Counted from the stretch's first letter, positions 47,512 to 59,346 are shown. The stretch: DNA of 64,000 bases from Gigaspora margarita (GCA_009809945.1 WTPW01000362.1:373959-437958), one strand, 5' to 3'. The notes: generated by a model not told the origin, from the sequence alone. Numbers and translations: made by a program.

Positions 47512-48735
47512 TTACTAATTTACAAATTTGTAAGTTTTATTGTACAAGTATATTGTTATATATATACTAAATAAATAGTTAAAATTTTAGCTTAATTGAA
47601 TTAGTAGTTGTTAAAATATAAATTTTTAAATATTTAATAATAATTACTATATATAAAATTACTATATATAGTTAGGGGGCTTCCAGAAATTATGTAATAT
47701 TTTTGTTACTAATAAATTTCAAAATATTACCCCACCCACCCACATCTGATACTCTATTAGCCAATCAAATTTTATATTTTTTAAAATTTATTCATATGTT
47801 CAATTTATGAAATTGATAATAACTATTGCTCTCCTGGACCAATTTAGATGATTTAACTACCAAAATGTTAGTCTCACTGAGACGATTCTAACAAGCCCAA
47901 AATGGTTAAAATCTAATCACAGAGTCCCAAGATCATTCAACTTTTGTATAATTTTAATAGTGATTTTTTAGAATCACTAAGTAAATATCTTTAATTTTGA
48001 ATGACTTTTGATCCACTGGCCCGTTTTGGATGATTTAACTACCAAAATGTTCATCTCAGTGAGACGATTTTAACAAGCTCAAAATCGCTAAATTCTAATC
48101 ACAGGATTCCAAGATCGATAAAGATTTTATTGTTTGTTTAACAATACAAATCTTTATCGATCTTGGAATCCTGTTATTAGAATTTAGCGATTTTGGGCTT
48201 GTTAGAATCGTCTCACTGAGATGAGCATTTTGGTAGTTAAATCATCCAAAACGGGCCAGTGGAACAAAAGTTATTCAATATTAAATTATTTATTTAGTGA
48301 TTCTAAAAAATCACTATTAAAATTACACAAAAGTTGAACGATCTTGGGACACTGTGATTAGATTTTAACCATTTCGGGCTTGTTAGAATCGTCTCAGTGA
48401 GACTAACATTTTGGTAGTTAAATCATCTAAATTGGTCCAGTAGATCAATAGTTATTAATAATTTTATAATTTTATACTTTTGGCTAGAATTATAAAATTT
48501 TGACCAGAATATTAATTATAACCTGATATTTTCGGGACCCCACACACCCATAAAAAATTACGTAATTTCTGGAAGACCCCTTATATATAAAACTTTATTA
48601 AAATAAATTAGTTTTAAATCAATATTTTAACAACTACTAATCCAATTAAGTTAAAATTTTAACTGTATATTTAGCATATATATGGCAATGCAGTTGTATA
48701 GTACAAGCTTATAAAGTTGCATATTGGTGGTAAAA
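47512..48735. mobile_element. Outer foldback element interrupted by a MITE
   Basis: The left arm (47512-47674), with 'gttaaaattttagcttaatt' and 'gattagtagttgttaaaata'-like DNA, is mirrored by the right arm (48584-48735). Its centre was hit by the GGGGGCTTCC MITE. Without it the element is about 310 bp. Ends are approximate. Confidence 0.7.
47675..48580. mobile_element. GGGGGCTTCC giant foldback MITE, TSD TTA
   Basis: Ends GGGGGCTTCCAGAAATTA and, reversed, GGGGTCTTCCAGAAATTA are flanked by TTA (47672-47674, 48581-48583). The whole 906 bp is one imperfect hairpin centred near 48140. Each arm carries two ~130-bp modules with 'ccgttttggatgatttaact' and 'ctcagtgagacgatt'. It is probably the same PIF/Harbinger-like group as the GGGGGCATCC elements. 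Confidence 0.88.
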
Positions 48736-48818
48736 ATTTTTTTTTTTTTAAAAAAAAATTTTTTTTTAAAAAAATAGAAATTTTTATAAAATTTATTATA
48801 AAATGATAATAAAAATTA

Positions 48819-49019
48819 CTATAAAATACAGACCTGTGTACCCCTCATGCAGTGTACCCCCTACCATTTTGAAACGCCAATTTATGACTTATCCCCGAGT
48901 ACATAAGTACAGTAGATATAGTAAAATATATTGTTCAATATAGTAGCTGTATTTGGGTACACAAATTGAGACATAGAAATACCCAGGGTACACGGGTCAT
49001 ATTTTACAGTATATCAAAA
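48819..49019. mobile_element. MITE with GTGTACCC ends, TSD TA
   Basis: Ends CTATAAAATACAGACCTGTG and, reversed, CTGTAAAATATGACCCGTG run on into GTACCC and are flanked by TA. 201 bp, non-coding. Confidence 0.8.
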
Positions 49020-50969
49020 TGTAGCTTAGGTCTTTCTTTATTAGATATAAAAAATTATAAATAAATAGTTAAAACTGAAAAACTTTTATATGTAGACAAA
49101 ATAACTTTTAGTTTTTGTGTATCTACATTTTCGCACCGGACTATATCTTAATTAGTATCTAACCAATTTTCTTTTTTATAACTATCTAAAGTAACATTGT
49201 TGGCCAGTTAATTATTTTTATTACTCACTCTAAAAAAAAAGTTTTTTGGGTTTTAAACTTTGTATTGAAATTAAATAAAAAAATTATAAATTAGCAAAAA
49301 ATAATAAAGTAATAGTATAACTTATTTTTTATATTTATTGTATAAAGAAGATCTGTTCATCTTCATGAATTGAAATAAGATTTTAAGAAGATTATTTAAT
49401 TTGTAACTATCCATTAAATCTTCAAATTGATTACTGATACTAACTACTATAATGCAATAATCAAAGTCTTTACATGTAATAAAATTTTTATGTTTTCTAA
49501 TAATTGACTTGTTATCAAGATATCTAGAAAAGTAAGTTGTTAAGTTATTAGAATAGATAGTCTTGAGTAGAGATAGGTTTTATGTATGCACATGATTCTT
49601 TAATCATATATATGCATGTGCTTGTTTCAGAATTTTGTACATGAATAAATAAAAAAAATGTATTTAAATATATAATAGTTTATTTTAAAATAATAAGATT
49701 TAAAGTGCTTAAATCTACCAATTAATTTTAAATGACCCTATAGATCATTTGGTCCTTTGAAATTAGAATTAAATTTTCTAATGTGAGGTGATCAACCAAG
49801 GACACAAATTGAAATCAATACTAGTTCTTTTTTTTTTAAAGTGTAAGTTTAAATAAAATTGTAGAAATATAAATGAAATTGTGAAAACATGAATGAAAGC
49901 ATAGAACCTCAAATGAAATTGTAGAAATGTTGAATAAAGTAAAACATTAAATAAAGTTGAAGCATCAAATAAAATAGTATAAAACAGCTTTTTTTTTGTT
50001 ATTTTTTTTCTAAGCCAATTTTTTTTAATTTGCATTTTTCTTTTTTTTAATCCACTTTTTTTAAATTTTTACTCTTTTTTTTTTTTTTACTATTATACTT
50101 ATATTGGTATTTTTCAATATTTAAACATTGACCAATCAGATTGTATTAATTTTCAAATGGCCCAATCAATCATTTGGTTTTTGAAATAACCCATGACTAG
50201 TTATTAGTTATTTGAATCATTTGGATTATTTTAGATCATTTACCATCCCTGTTATATAGCACCTGATAATTCCTCTAACCTTCTTCTTCCTAAAAAATCA
50301 GATGATAAATATCTATATTCTAAATATTTGAATATTCATTTAGTTAGAACAAATTTTGAATTGAGGTTGTTAATAGAAAAATATAATCATATTATACTCA
50401 AATAGAGAATACAAATTTTAGCATTAACTAATTTTAGTAACAATTAAATATTTTAACTTCTTTGTTTTTTTCAAAACAAAATAATGTTGTATATGCAAAC
50501 TTCTAGATAGTTTTTATGCTCTCATATAATGCTTATTATCATCCAATTAGGTTGAAAAAATATGGAACCAAATCCTCTATTACTAATTATTTGAATATTA
50601 CTTAGTCTATTTATTGAATTAACTTTATATATACTAAAATTTTAAGTTAAAATTCTTTAAGGGCAGTATCATTAATCAGCTGATTATTTTTTATCAGAGG
50701 TCTACCTCCCCTCTCTCTCTCTTTAATATAAAATTGGTCAGGTTCTTATTTATAATTTCAACTTTTTTTTACCCCCCTTCCTCTCTAAAACATTATCTAA
50801 TTTTTGTCACTTCTCTAATGCAATTATTACATTTTCATTTGCACTTGGTTATTCTTGATTTTTATGTTGGAATTTTATATTTGGCACTATACTTACTTTA
50901 AAAAATGTTTTGGCAAAATAGCATATTCTAATTTTTATTTTATATATGAGCATTTGATTTTATAAACTA
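49020..50969. other. AT-rich DNA with a short-unit tandem tract
   Basis: 49855-49985 has five or six ~18-20 bp units of 'aaatgaaattgtagaaat' type. Similar blocks flank it in direct orientation: 'aatgaccctatagatcattt' at 49730 and 'aatggcccaatcaatcattt' at 50157. The frame at 49778-50035 lies in this tract and is not a gene. Nothing else is recognised. Confidence 0.45.
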
Positions 50970-51682
50970 CAGTCTGACTTTTTTATAATTACTAAGTCAG
51001 TTACACCTATTTTGGTAATTGTATTGAGTGTGACTATAAATAAAATACCCTTTATAGTCATGTGACCAAAGACCAATAAGTAACATATTTGAAATACTAT
51101 AAAATGTTTGATAATGAATAACTTTTGATTCAGTAGACTAATTTGTGTAAAATGACTACTAGAATATTTGACTCAATGAGACAATTCTAAAGAGTTCAAA
51201 ACTAATTACAAGATACTAAGATTATTAAGGATTTTTAACTAAGATATTTAAAATTAATTAATTCTTAACTATATAAAGTAATACAAATTTCTAATGATCA
51301 CAGGAGCCTGTAATTGGATTTTAACAATTTTGGGCTAATTAGAATCCTCTTATTGAGATGAACATTTTATAGTTGTTTTATTTAAATTGGACTACTGCAT
51401 CAAAAGCTATTTGCTATCAAACTTTATAAATTTTTAATAAAATATTTTAAATAAACATGAATATAAATATTGGCCAATCAGTTTTTGCAATCTATATTTA
51501 GTCAAAATTGGTGACTATAAAGAGGGTTTTTATTAATAAAATTGATAAAAAATCAAAATGTTTTGTGATAGTAATTATAAGTGATTTGTGACTATAAAAA
51601 GGTTTTTTTTACTATATTTAAATCTGTTGTACAATATTGGTGCTTATATAGAGGTGTGAGTAACTATAGAGAGATCAGACTG
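50970..51682. mobile_element. Tc1/mariner-type MITE, copy 2, TSD TA
   Basis: It begins CAGTCTGACTTTTTTATAA and ends, reversed, CAGTCTGATCTCTCTATAG, with TA on both sides. It is collinear with 26594-27321, including 'gtcatgtgaccaaagaccaa' and the inner foldback. Confidence 0.87.
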
Positions 51683-52055
51683 TAGCTATCTTTTGCAAAA
51701 AAATGTTTTAATATATTTTATATTTATAACTATTAAAAAAATTTTTTAACTATTTGCACATAGTTGATCTACTAACAGGTATTATATATATAATTTTAAA
51801 AATAGATATAATATTATTAATATAGTTTATAAAATTTTAAATAGTTAATTTAAACTAATTGTTTTCAAATAATAATTTATTTAAATTAAAAATTTTTATT
51901 ATGATTAAAGAGTTTATTTTTTTATATTGACTATAACTTTGATTTTATTAATTTTTATTATTCTTCTATTTATTTGCTTAAATACAAATATGCCTTGAAT
52001 ACTATAGCCTTTACCAAAACTTTTAACCAGGAATTTATTAGTATTCAATTTTGTA
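51683..52055. other. AT-rich DNA, nothing recognised
   Basis: No gene or element between the mariner-type MITE and the palindrome. Confidence 0.4.
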
Positions 52056-52641
52056 ATATTAATTTTAAATAAGATAAAGATATTATTTTTTTGTTGTATC
52101 AGGTTATAAACAATATTTTAATTTTTAATATAGCACTAGAAGCCTTTACTCAATAGTTACATAAAGGATTTTAGTAATGTTTTAATTGTTTAAATAGCTA
52201 TAACTTTTATTTAAAAGGTTTTAAAAAAAATCTAACTAGTAACTTGAAGAGCTATATCAGATCTATATGTATGCCAAATATCTTTTTAAAATCTTATCAC
52301 TATAAAGAGTTGATGCATTTTGAAAATTGAAATTTAATATGTAAATTTATAAATTTACATATAAAATTTCAATTTTTAAAATGCATCAACTCTTTATAGT
52401 AATAATATTTTTAAAAGATATTTGGCATACATATAGATCTGATATAGCTCTACAAAGTTACTGTTAGATTTTTTTAAAACCTTTTAAATAAAAGTTATAG
52501 CTATTTAAACAATTGAAACATTACTAAAATCCTTTATATAACTGTTAAGTACAGGCTTCTAGCACTATATTAAAAATTAAAATATTGATTTATAACTTGA
52601 TACAACAAAACAATATCTTTATTTTATTCAAAATTAATATA
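52056..52641. repeat. 586-bp near-perfect palindrome
   Basis: Arms of about 293 bp meet at 52348 with essentially no spacer ('aaatttataaattt'). Matching landmarks are 'tttggcatacatatagatct' on the right and its mirror on the left, and 'gataaagatatt' at the outer edge. Few mismatches are seen by eye. No target duplication or known terminal motif. It could be a very symmetrical foldback MITE or an inverted duplication. Confidence 0.85.
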
Positions 52642-53865
52642 TGTATATAGTGAACAGGTTTTGCATTAGTTTGAGAGATTATCAGAATTGAAACATTACA
52701 ACTATTGGATTTATATAATGGAATGGACTTGATAGATTAATTTTTAATTAGATATGACAGTTTGACAGGATCAGTTTTAAAAGGATCAACTGTATATAGT
52801 AATACATCATAGTAAATAACCTAGAAAGATTCAGATGACGACAGATACAGGATGTAGATGAGATTTTCTGGATCATGTGATTAATTGATCTCTGGTCTTA
52901 GGTTGGAATTATATAATTATATGGGCACTTTCCTGTTATATGGATCAATATAAAAAAAAAATAAATACATGGCTTCTTTTTTTTTTAACCAATCTTTTTT
53001 TTAACATTGCTATTTGTTGTTGGTATTGTTGCCTCTCTTTGCTGTTGGTATTGTTGCCTCTCTTCTCTATTGGTATTATCTTCAGTTTTATCCTTGGTTT
53101 CATCATTGGTTTGGTGTTGCAATTGCTGTTGTTGCATTTTCACTTGTCATAGGTAAGGTGCGGTTGTCATTTTATTAGTTCTATTATTATTTTGTTGCAT
53201 CTTTGTTTTTTTGTACTGTTATTTCATTTGTAGTGTTTTCATTTTTATTTTTTTCTAGTGTTGTTGTTTCGTTGTTTTCTCACTTTATCATTTCCTCGCT
53301 TCGTCGTTTTGTCATTTGTAATGTTTTGCTAGATGTCGTGGTGCTGTAATTGATGTTGTTAATGGATTTTAATAAGGGTTAGTGTTAGATAAGGGATAGG
53401 GTTAGATAGTTGAGGTAGAGGTTAGATTGTAGTGTTAAGGTTAGTTTTAGTTTTAGTATGGAGTTGAGTTTTAGATAATATAGAATTAATTATGTATTAT
53501 AAAATAAAATATATACAAAATAAATAAAATGAAAATGAGTATTTAAAAAAAAAGAAAACAATTAGAAAATGAAAATAAATCCAAACCTTAAAACTAGCAT
53601 GATGGAGTAGTGCTCCACGTTTTTTAGCTAGAAAACTTCATCTTTGCAAAGGTTTCTTTTAGGAGTTTCTTTATTTTATCTGAAATAAAAAACAATAATT
53701 TAAAGTAATTAATTTAATTAAATAAATAAAAAATAAAATAAATTATTACAATTACAAAAAATAATTTAAAAAAATTAAAATTGAACAAATTTTAAAAAAA
53801 TAGAAAGTAAAAAAAAACTAATAATAAAATAAATTAAATTTTTTTTTTTTTTTTTTTTTTTTTTT

Positions 53866-54062
53866 NNNNNNNNNNNNNNNNNNNNNNNNNNNNNNNNNNN
53901 NNNNNNNNNNNNNNNNNNNNNNNNNNNNNNNNNNNNNNNNNNNNNNNNNNNNNNNNNNNNNNNNNNNNNNNNNNNNNNNNNNNNNNNNNNNNNNNNNNNN
54001 NNNNNNNNNNNNNNNNNNNNNNNNNNNNNNNNNNNNNNNNNNNNNNNNNNNNNNNNNNNNNN
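53866..54062. other. Assembly gap (197 Ns)
   Basis: The gap is bordered on the left by a T run and on the right by A-rich sequence, so it is a low-complexity break. The true length is unknown. Confidence 0.98.
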
Positions 54063-54324
54063 TTGCTAAAAAAAAAAAACTTATCGAAAAAGAAAAAAAA
54101 AGAAGAGGTAAACTAAATGAGAAAAACTACTACTACCTAAATAAAAAACCAAATACAATCAAAAAAAGGAAAAAAAAGAAGTAAAAGGTAAAAGAGACGG
54201 TCTATGACAAAAAAAATTCACCTATAAGAGGCTAAAAGTAAAAATTATATAATACTATATAAAAAGCAATAGGTATTATATGTACAAAAAAGAAAAAACC
54301 CTTTAAGAAAAAAAACAAATCTAA

Positions 54325-54936
54325 TAAACTACGGCTAGGAACAAAAACAAAATTTCATTTTTCTTCCATTCTATGTAATATTCTATCCAATCTTGACCGG
54401 TCTGTAAGTCATACATGTGGTATTTCTTGTTTACCTTGAAGGTCCATGGTTTGGCCAAGGTAACGATCCGATATAGTAGCTGCATTTCCAATTTGGAAGA
54501 AGTAAACAATGCTGATCTTTTGGAGGGGTTAAGCTAAATTGCCCACTTTTATTAAAATTTTGAAAAAGCCAAAGGAGCGAGAAAAATACCAAGCAGTCCA
54601 ACTTGTTTTGTGGGTTTGAAACCATGTAAATTTTGCAGTCTACAGAAAATTATACAGCTTCCACTAAGACTCAAACAAATTTGAACTTTGTGACAAAGAC
54701 TTCCAGTCACAGCGTAACCAACTACTATTCGATAGTTTTTGTGTTTTATACCAGGAAGCCCTAACCAAGAGCTTCTCTTTTAGCTCTCTTTCAGTCATCC
54801 CAGAAAGAACAATTGTTTCTAGATACTCCAAAAGAAGGTTTGTATTAAAAAGTTGTAAAATATCTATAGGATTTCTACAGTTCGGTCTTCTTGAAAAAGT
54901 TGGTCCAGATGATTGTTGGAAAGAGTATGAAAACAA
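54325..54936 (-). pseudogene. Unrecognised element protein, split frames
   Basis: Three overlapping minus-strand frames look like one protein or two exons. They read 'IDILQLFNTNLLLEYLETIV' and 'MTERELKEKLLVRASWYKTQ' (54936-54664), then 'LWLFQNFNKSGQFSLTPPKD' with 'LLPNWK' (54625-54490), then 'YRIVTLAKPWTFKVNKK' with 'DWIEYYIEWKKNE' (54470-54340). A related fragment is at 12385-12720. I cannot assign a family. Composition is markedly less AT-rich than the filler around it. Introns, frameshifts or both could explain the frame changes. Confidence 0.5.
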
Positions 54937-55515
54937 ATTAAAATAAAAAAATAAATTAATTAAAAAAAATAAATAAATTTAAAATAAATTAAAATATAAT
55001 TAAAATGAATTAAAAAAAAAAATAAAAAAAACTAAAAATAAAAAAAAAATTAAAAATTAGAACAAATTTAATAAATAAAAAAAATATTAATAAATAAATA
55101 AAAATAAAATAATTTAAACCTAGTAAATTAAAATAAAAAAAAATTTAAAATAAAAAAAAATAATTTAAAAAATTAAAAAAATAAAAAATAAACTGAATTA
55201 AAAATAAAATGAATAAAAATAAATTACGAAAGATAAAAAAAAATAATAAAAAAATAAAATAAAATAAAATAAATAAAACGAATTATACGAAAAATAAAAA
55301 AAATAAAAAACTAAAAAAAGATAAAAAAGCTAATTAAAAATAAAAAAAAATAGAAAAAATAAAACGAATTAAAAAAAATAAAATAAAATAAAATAAATAA
55401 AACGAATTATACGAAAAATAAAAAAAATAAAAAACTAAAAAAAGATAAAAAAGCTAATTAAAAATAAAAAAAAATAGAAAAAATAAAACGAATTAAAAAA
55501 AATAAAATAAAATAA
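54937..55515. repeat. A-rich low-complexity DNA with a 124-bp duplication
   Basis: The stretch consists almost wholly of A, T and occasional G or C. An essentially identical unit of 124 bp containing 'aaaacgaattatacgaaaaa' occurs at about 55258-55381 and again at 55382-55505. Slippage or an assembly duplicate are both possible. Confidence 0.8.
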
Positions 55516-55715
55516 AAAAAAAACTATTTTTGTATGTGTGTTGTGTTCATTGTTGGGTGGATGTACGGTAATATAAACACCTAGAGAGCTAGAAAGGAAA
55601 TAGCTAATCGGAGAGTCAAATTTTGACTATTCCAGATCCTGTGATCCTGACCTGGATCAGAGATCAGGGAGTCATGTGATCCAGAAAATCTCATCTACAT
55701 CCTGGCATTCTCTGC

Positions 55716-55945
55716 AGTTATTAAAGCAAACAGAATTAAACTTCATATTCATTCTGGTAATTTATTGAATGATAGTTAATTATACATTTTTCTAAAAAAC
55801 AATCATTAAAGTGAACAAAATAAACTTTGTCTCACCCTGGTATTTATTGAATGAATAAATGATTACACTTAATTATATATACATTCTCTTGAAAACTATT
55901 GTTAAAGTTAAAAGAATTAAACTTCATACTCACCCTGGTGGTCTG
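55716..55945. repeat. Tandem repeat, ~2.5 units of ~95 bp
   Basis: Units share 'gttaaagtnaaaagaattaa', 'cttcatactcaccctggt' and 'atttattgaatga'. The third unit is incomplete. Non-coding. Confidence 0.75.
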
Positions 55946-57332
55946 TTACAGATCTTTTTTTTTGTCAGTTGACAGAAGTCAACAGATAGAAAAGATAACT
56001 AATTAGGAATACAGCAGAACAAACTAGTCAGGCAAAATTGTTTTTTATATTTATTATAGATATCATGCACAAGCATCTATTGAGTCTTACCAATTGTGAA
56101 TGATCACTCTAATCTATAAAAAAAAATATTTTTTGTGTACAGCTACAAGTTTATCAAAACGAATTACACAAAAAACGCTTTCATATGACATTAATAAACA
56201 AATACCCTAGTATACGATTATATATATGATGTTACTGCAATTATATGATCAATTTAATATGTTATCAAATAAGATTCAAGATTTTGTACACAGATAGTTG
56301 CCTGTCATTCTGGGCAAAATTCATCATGTATCACACTAATTTTTTAAAATCAAGTCACAAAATTCGCTAATAATCATTGTCACTGGCACAGCATCCAATT
56401 AATTAATTAATCAATCAATTATAGGTTGCAACAACTGTGATAGTGATATCGATTGTTGGTGAACTTTGAGGTGGCTACATCAGTATATAGTACAATTAAT
56501 TATCAAGTTTTAAATTATCTAGATATTAGAATTTTTCTCAATTGACATTCTATCTATCTACTGTAAATGGCCTATGTAATTTTCATAATTTAGTTAGTGC
56601 AATTTTGAAAGACAATAATTAAAAAAGTTATTTTTCTATAGTCATTGTTATGCACTCTAATCGAGACAAAAAACTGTTAAAGCAATGTTTGGTTAATATA
56701 GTACTATTCACATTTTACTGCGTTTGGCATATTGTCCAATCATATATAAGGTTTTGCAGATGATATTCCTGATATATTACATTTTAAGAAGTATGTAATA
56801 GCTACGCAATGCATAATAATAAAGTAAATATGTAAAGATAAGATCAACATAAAAAAAAGATATTAAAAAAATTAATTTAATACTGTAATAATATGATATG
56901 AACCACGAGGTAATAACATAATATATTTTGCTTCTTAAGTGCAAAGAGAATTTTGCAGATTATCAATTAATCTAGGCAGCAAAAAATCCAAGGAAAAAAT
57001 TCAAAAAAAGAAAAAATCTAGAAATCTATAATTTAAATTTACGTAGGGACAAAATTTTTTTTACTATTCACTAACGCATTTAGCATTTTTAATTATTCAA
57101 TTTTTTTTTCACTTGCTGAAGAGCAAGAACAAGACCAAGACCAATAACGAGACCAAGACCAAGACCAAGAGAAAGAGAGTAGACTATACAAAATGCTTTA
57201 AATTTGTAATACATTAGATTAACTGTTTTGGCTATTTTTTTGCCTAAATAGGTTGTGTGCAAATAAACAAATATAAAAAAGGGCAAATTTTAGCAAATTT
57301 GGCAAAAGCAAGGTTTTACAGATTTAAGAGCA
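55946..57332. other. AT-rich DNA with a GACCAA tract
   Basis: 57121-57180 is a short hexamer tract of 'caagac/caagaa' units. 56400-56425 is an AATT microsatellite. No gene is recognised; frames near 57089-57286 derive from the hexamer tract. Confidence 0.45.
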
Positions 57333-57680
57333 GTGTTTAAGGGCGTTAATAATAAAAAAAATAAAGATGATCTTGTGCAACAATCTGTAAATTCTGTTGC
57401 TGAAAAAAATTCTATTACTAAGGAGTCTTCTAATTCTCTTAATACCCTTGGTCTTGAAACTTTTGAGTTTATGAAATTACAAAAAGAGCTTGCATTAATT
57501 AGTGAAGATGGAAAGACAAAGAAAATCAAAATATTCATAGCTTACAATTAACATTCAGACAAGCTCTTCACATGAAAAGAACAAGAATTGCAAGAATTAA
57601 TGTTATAGATAGTAGCAAACAATTAAAAATATTTAAAGTAGCACCAAATTCAGGAATTAGAAAGCAAAATAGATTTTAAA
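57333..57680 (+). CDS. Possible small hypothetical protein or fragment
   Basis: A 72-codon frame (57333-57551) reads 'KKNKDDLVQQSVNSVAEKNS' and 'GLETFEFMKLQKELALISE', hydrophilic and helix-prone. In another frame it is followed by 'TFRQALHMKRTRIARINVID' and 'IFKVAPNSGIRKQNRF' ending in TAA near 57679. Codon use is more protein-like than the surroundings. I recognise no family. If real, it has a frameshift or intron near 57530. The antisense frame 57290-57538 is its shadow. Confidence 0.35.
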
Positions 57681-58418
57681 TATGTTAACTTGTACAATAA
57701 ATTATTAATAAAAAATGAATAAATATTACCAATTAATTCAAAATAGTATTACTTTCATAACTGCAATATAAATTATATAAATAAAAAAGTAAAACTAAAA
57801 GTAAAATATAAACAAATGCACTCTCTCTGTAGATCACTTGTTTGCTAACTATCTCAATTTAATTATTTAAAAATATCTTATAACTCTAAATTTTATTAAG
57901 TTAACTTGGTTACTGCCCCTAAATAAACTTGTTCTGCTCCCAAAAATATATATAATATCTAAATATTATTGCAAAAACCTTTAAACCCATTAAGTAAAGG
58001 CCTTTTGGCCTAAAATTGGATTCTTTTTAAAATATATACAAAACAGTCTTCTTAATCAATTTTGCAAATTTAGAAAAAGTTGAAAAGCCCACTTTTTTTG
58101 TTATAACAAGCTGTGCTTCAGGCTTGTAGCTCTAAATCTAATAGAAATATATTCAAAATACTATTAATTTCTTTATACATTTATTTTTTTTTAAAAAAAA
58201 ATTTTTTTTCCTTTTTTTTTACAAAAATCCTATAGGCGTTTTTTGTGTAACATAAGCGCCCTTAAATCGTGCAACCCACATTTTTTAATATCTCAAAATT
58301 AGTGGTTCTTATTAGCTACACAAATTATTATTTAATTTTACGCAAAACAAATAATTACCTTTTTTGTAACTATTCTAATTTGCCCATAGTAACGTTACCT
58401 AAGTTAATTATTATTAAA

Positions 58419-58500
58419 AAACTTGTATAACACGTGACTTGTGTAACACATGACCTGTAACACATGACCTGTAAATCATGTGACTTGTATAACATATACT
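58419..58500 (+). promoter_or_regulatory. CACGTGAC cluster in LINE 5' region, CpG-decayed
   Basis: Units are 'aacacgtgactt', 'aacacatgacct', 'aacacatgacct' and 'aatcatgtgactt'. Compared with 17906-17985, CACGTG has become CACATG or CATGTG, that is CpG changed to CpA or TpG. Position and repetition are conserved between copies, which supports a promoter role. Confidence 0.55.
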
Positions 58501-58529
58501 GTCCTTGGTGGCACCAAGGACAGTATATG

Positions 58530-59346
58530 TAGGGTGTTCAGGATTATGCGATGCGATAAGATGAATTATGCGATGCGATCAGGTCAATTATGTGATAGGT
58601 GTGAAATGATTTTAAAATTATGCAAAATAATTTAATAAGATGTGATTTTTAATCCATATTTTAATACTATTATTTATTTACTAAAATTAAAAAAAATCAA
58701 CATTCTAATTGAATTTTCTGATAAAGCATGTCTATTATTTGCCAAAATTCGCTTATAAGCTAAAAAGCTACGTTCAACCACAACTTTGCTAATATTTGGT
58801 ATGGCATTTTTTTTATTATTAGAAGATTCCAAGTATTTATCGATTACAGATTTTTTTCATAATCAATAGTGGTTTGACAAAACTGACAAAAAAGTTTCCT
58901 CCATCTGCATAAAAGTGATCCTAATTGTATGATTTTTATAAAGCTGTTCTGTGGCCATAACCATATTGGGGTTTTTTTTGATTAAACTTGCAACTTTTTA
59001 CTAACAAGCCAGAACCACAAAAAAATTTTTTTAATAAAATCTTGAATATCCAAGTATTGCTTTTTTTTTTTTTAACCGCTTGATATCTGACATTAATAGG
59101 ATATCACAAAACACTATTTAAGAGATATTGCTTTTATTTATCTTATCATTACTTGCTCTATTTAGCAATTTATTATGCTTACAATGTAAAATAATGTACT
59201 GTTGAACAAAGCTACTATTTATAATACAGATCCACCAATCATATAACAAGGATGCTTTTTTTTGCCCGATTATGCGAAGCATCTGCGATGTGAAAATTTG
59301 GTAAATTATGCGCATATTATGCTTTCATATAATCCTGGACAACCTA
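58530..59346 (-). mobile_element. hAT-derived element in the LINE, TSD CTTGGTGG
   Basis: Ends TAGGGTGTTCAGGATTAT and, reversed, TAGGTTGTCCAGGATTAT. CTTGGTGG stands at 58504-58511 and 59347-59354, and the empty site is implied by the LINE at about 17975. Between the left duplication and the left end lie 18 extra bases (58512-58529) that mirror the flanking LINE DNA. The element keeps a short piece of transposase on the minus strand, so it is an internal-deletion derivative of an autonomous hAT. Confidence 0.88.
58685..58860 (-). pseudogene. hAT transposase C-terminal dimerisation region
   Basis: The minus strand reads 'KNAIPNISKVVVERSFLAYK' then 'RILANNRHALSENSIRML' in one open frame. This is the hAT C-terminal signature (usually V-E-R-x-F-S-x-x-K ... 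N-R-x-x-L-S-x-x-x-x-R-x-L). The usual Ser after VERSF is Leu here. Upstream parts are mostly missing, and a stop precedes this block. The 65-codon frame at 59315-59118 may be leftover N-terminal sequence. Confidence 0.8.

Larger units (their letters stand above)
52849..55704. mobile_element. Inverted-repeat-bounded element with unknown protein
   Basis: 'aggatgtagatgagattttc' then 'tggatcatgtga' at 52851-52890 is repeated in reverse at 55655-55703 for about 50 bp. Inside lie a polypyrimidine 'ttgttgcctctctttgctg' region, GTTAG-rich DNA (53379-53470), an assembly gap and a minus-strand protein remnant. Very A-rich filler follows. No target duplication was found, so a complex repeat rather than a transposon is possible. 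Confidence 0.55.

Noticed and set aside
52940-53152. 70-codon hydrophobic protein
   Set aside because: It is read through a polypyrimidine repeat ('ttgttggtattgttgcctct') near the end of an element, so it is low-complexity.
53379-53470. Interstitial telomere
   Set aside because: GTTAG-rich but irregular, with no true TTAGGG array.
57089-57286. Minus-strand protein with G/L repeats
   Set aside because: It is produced by the GACCAA hexamer tract.
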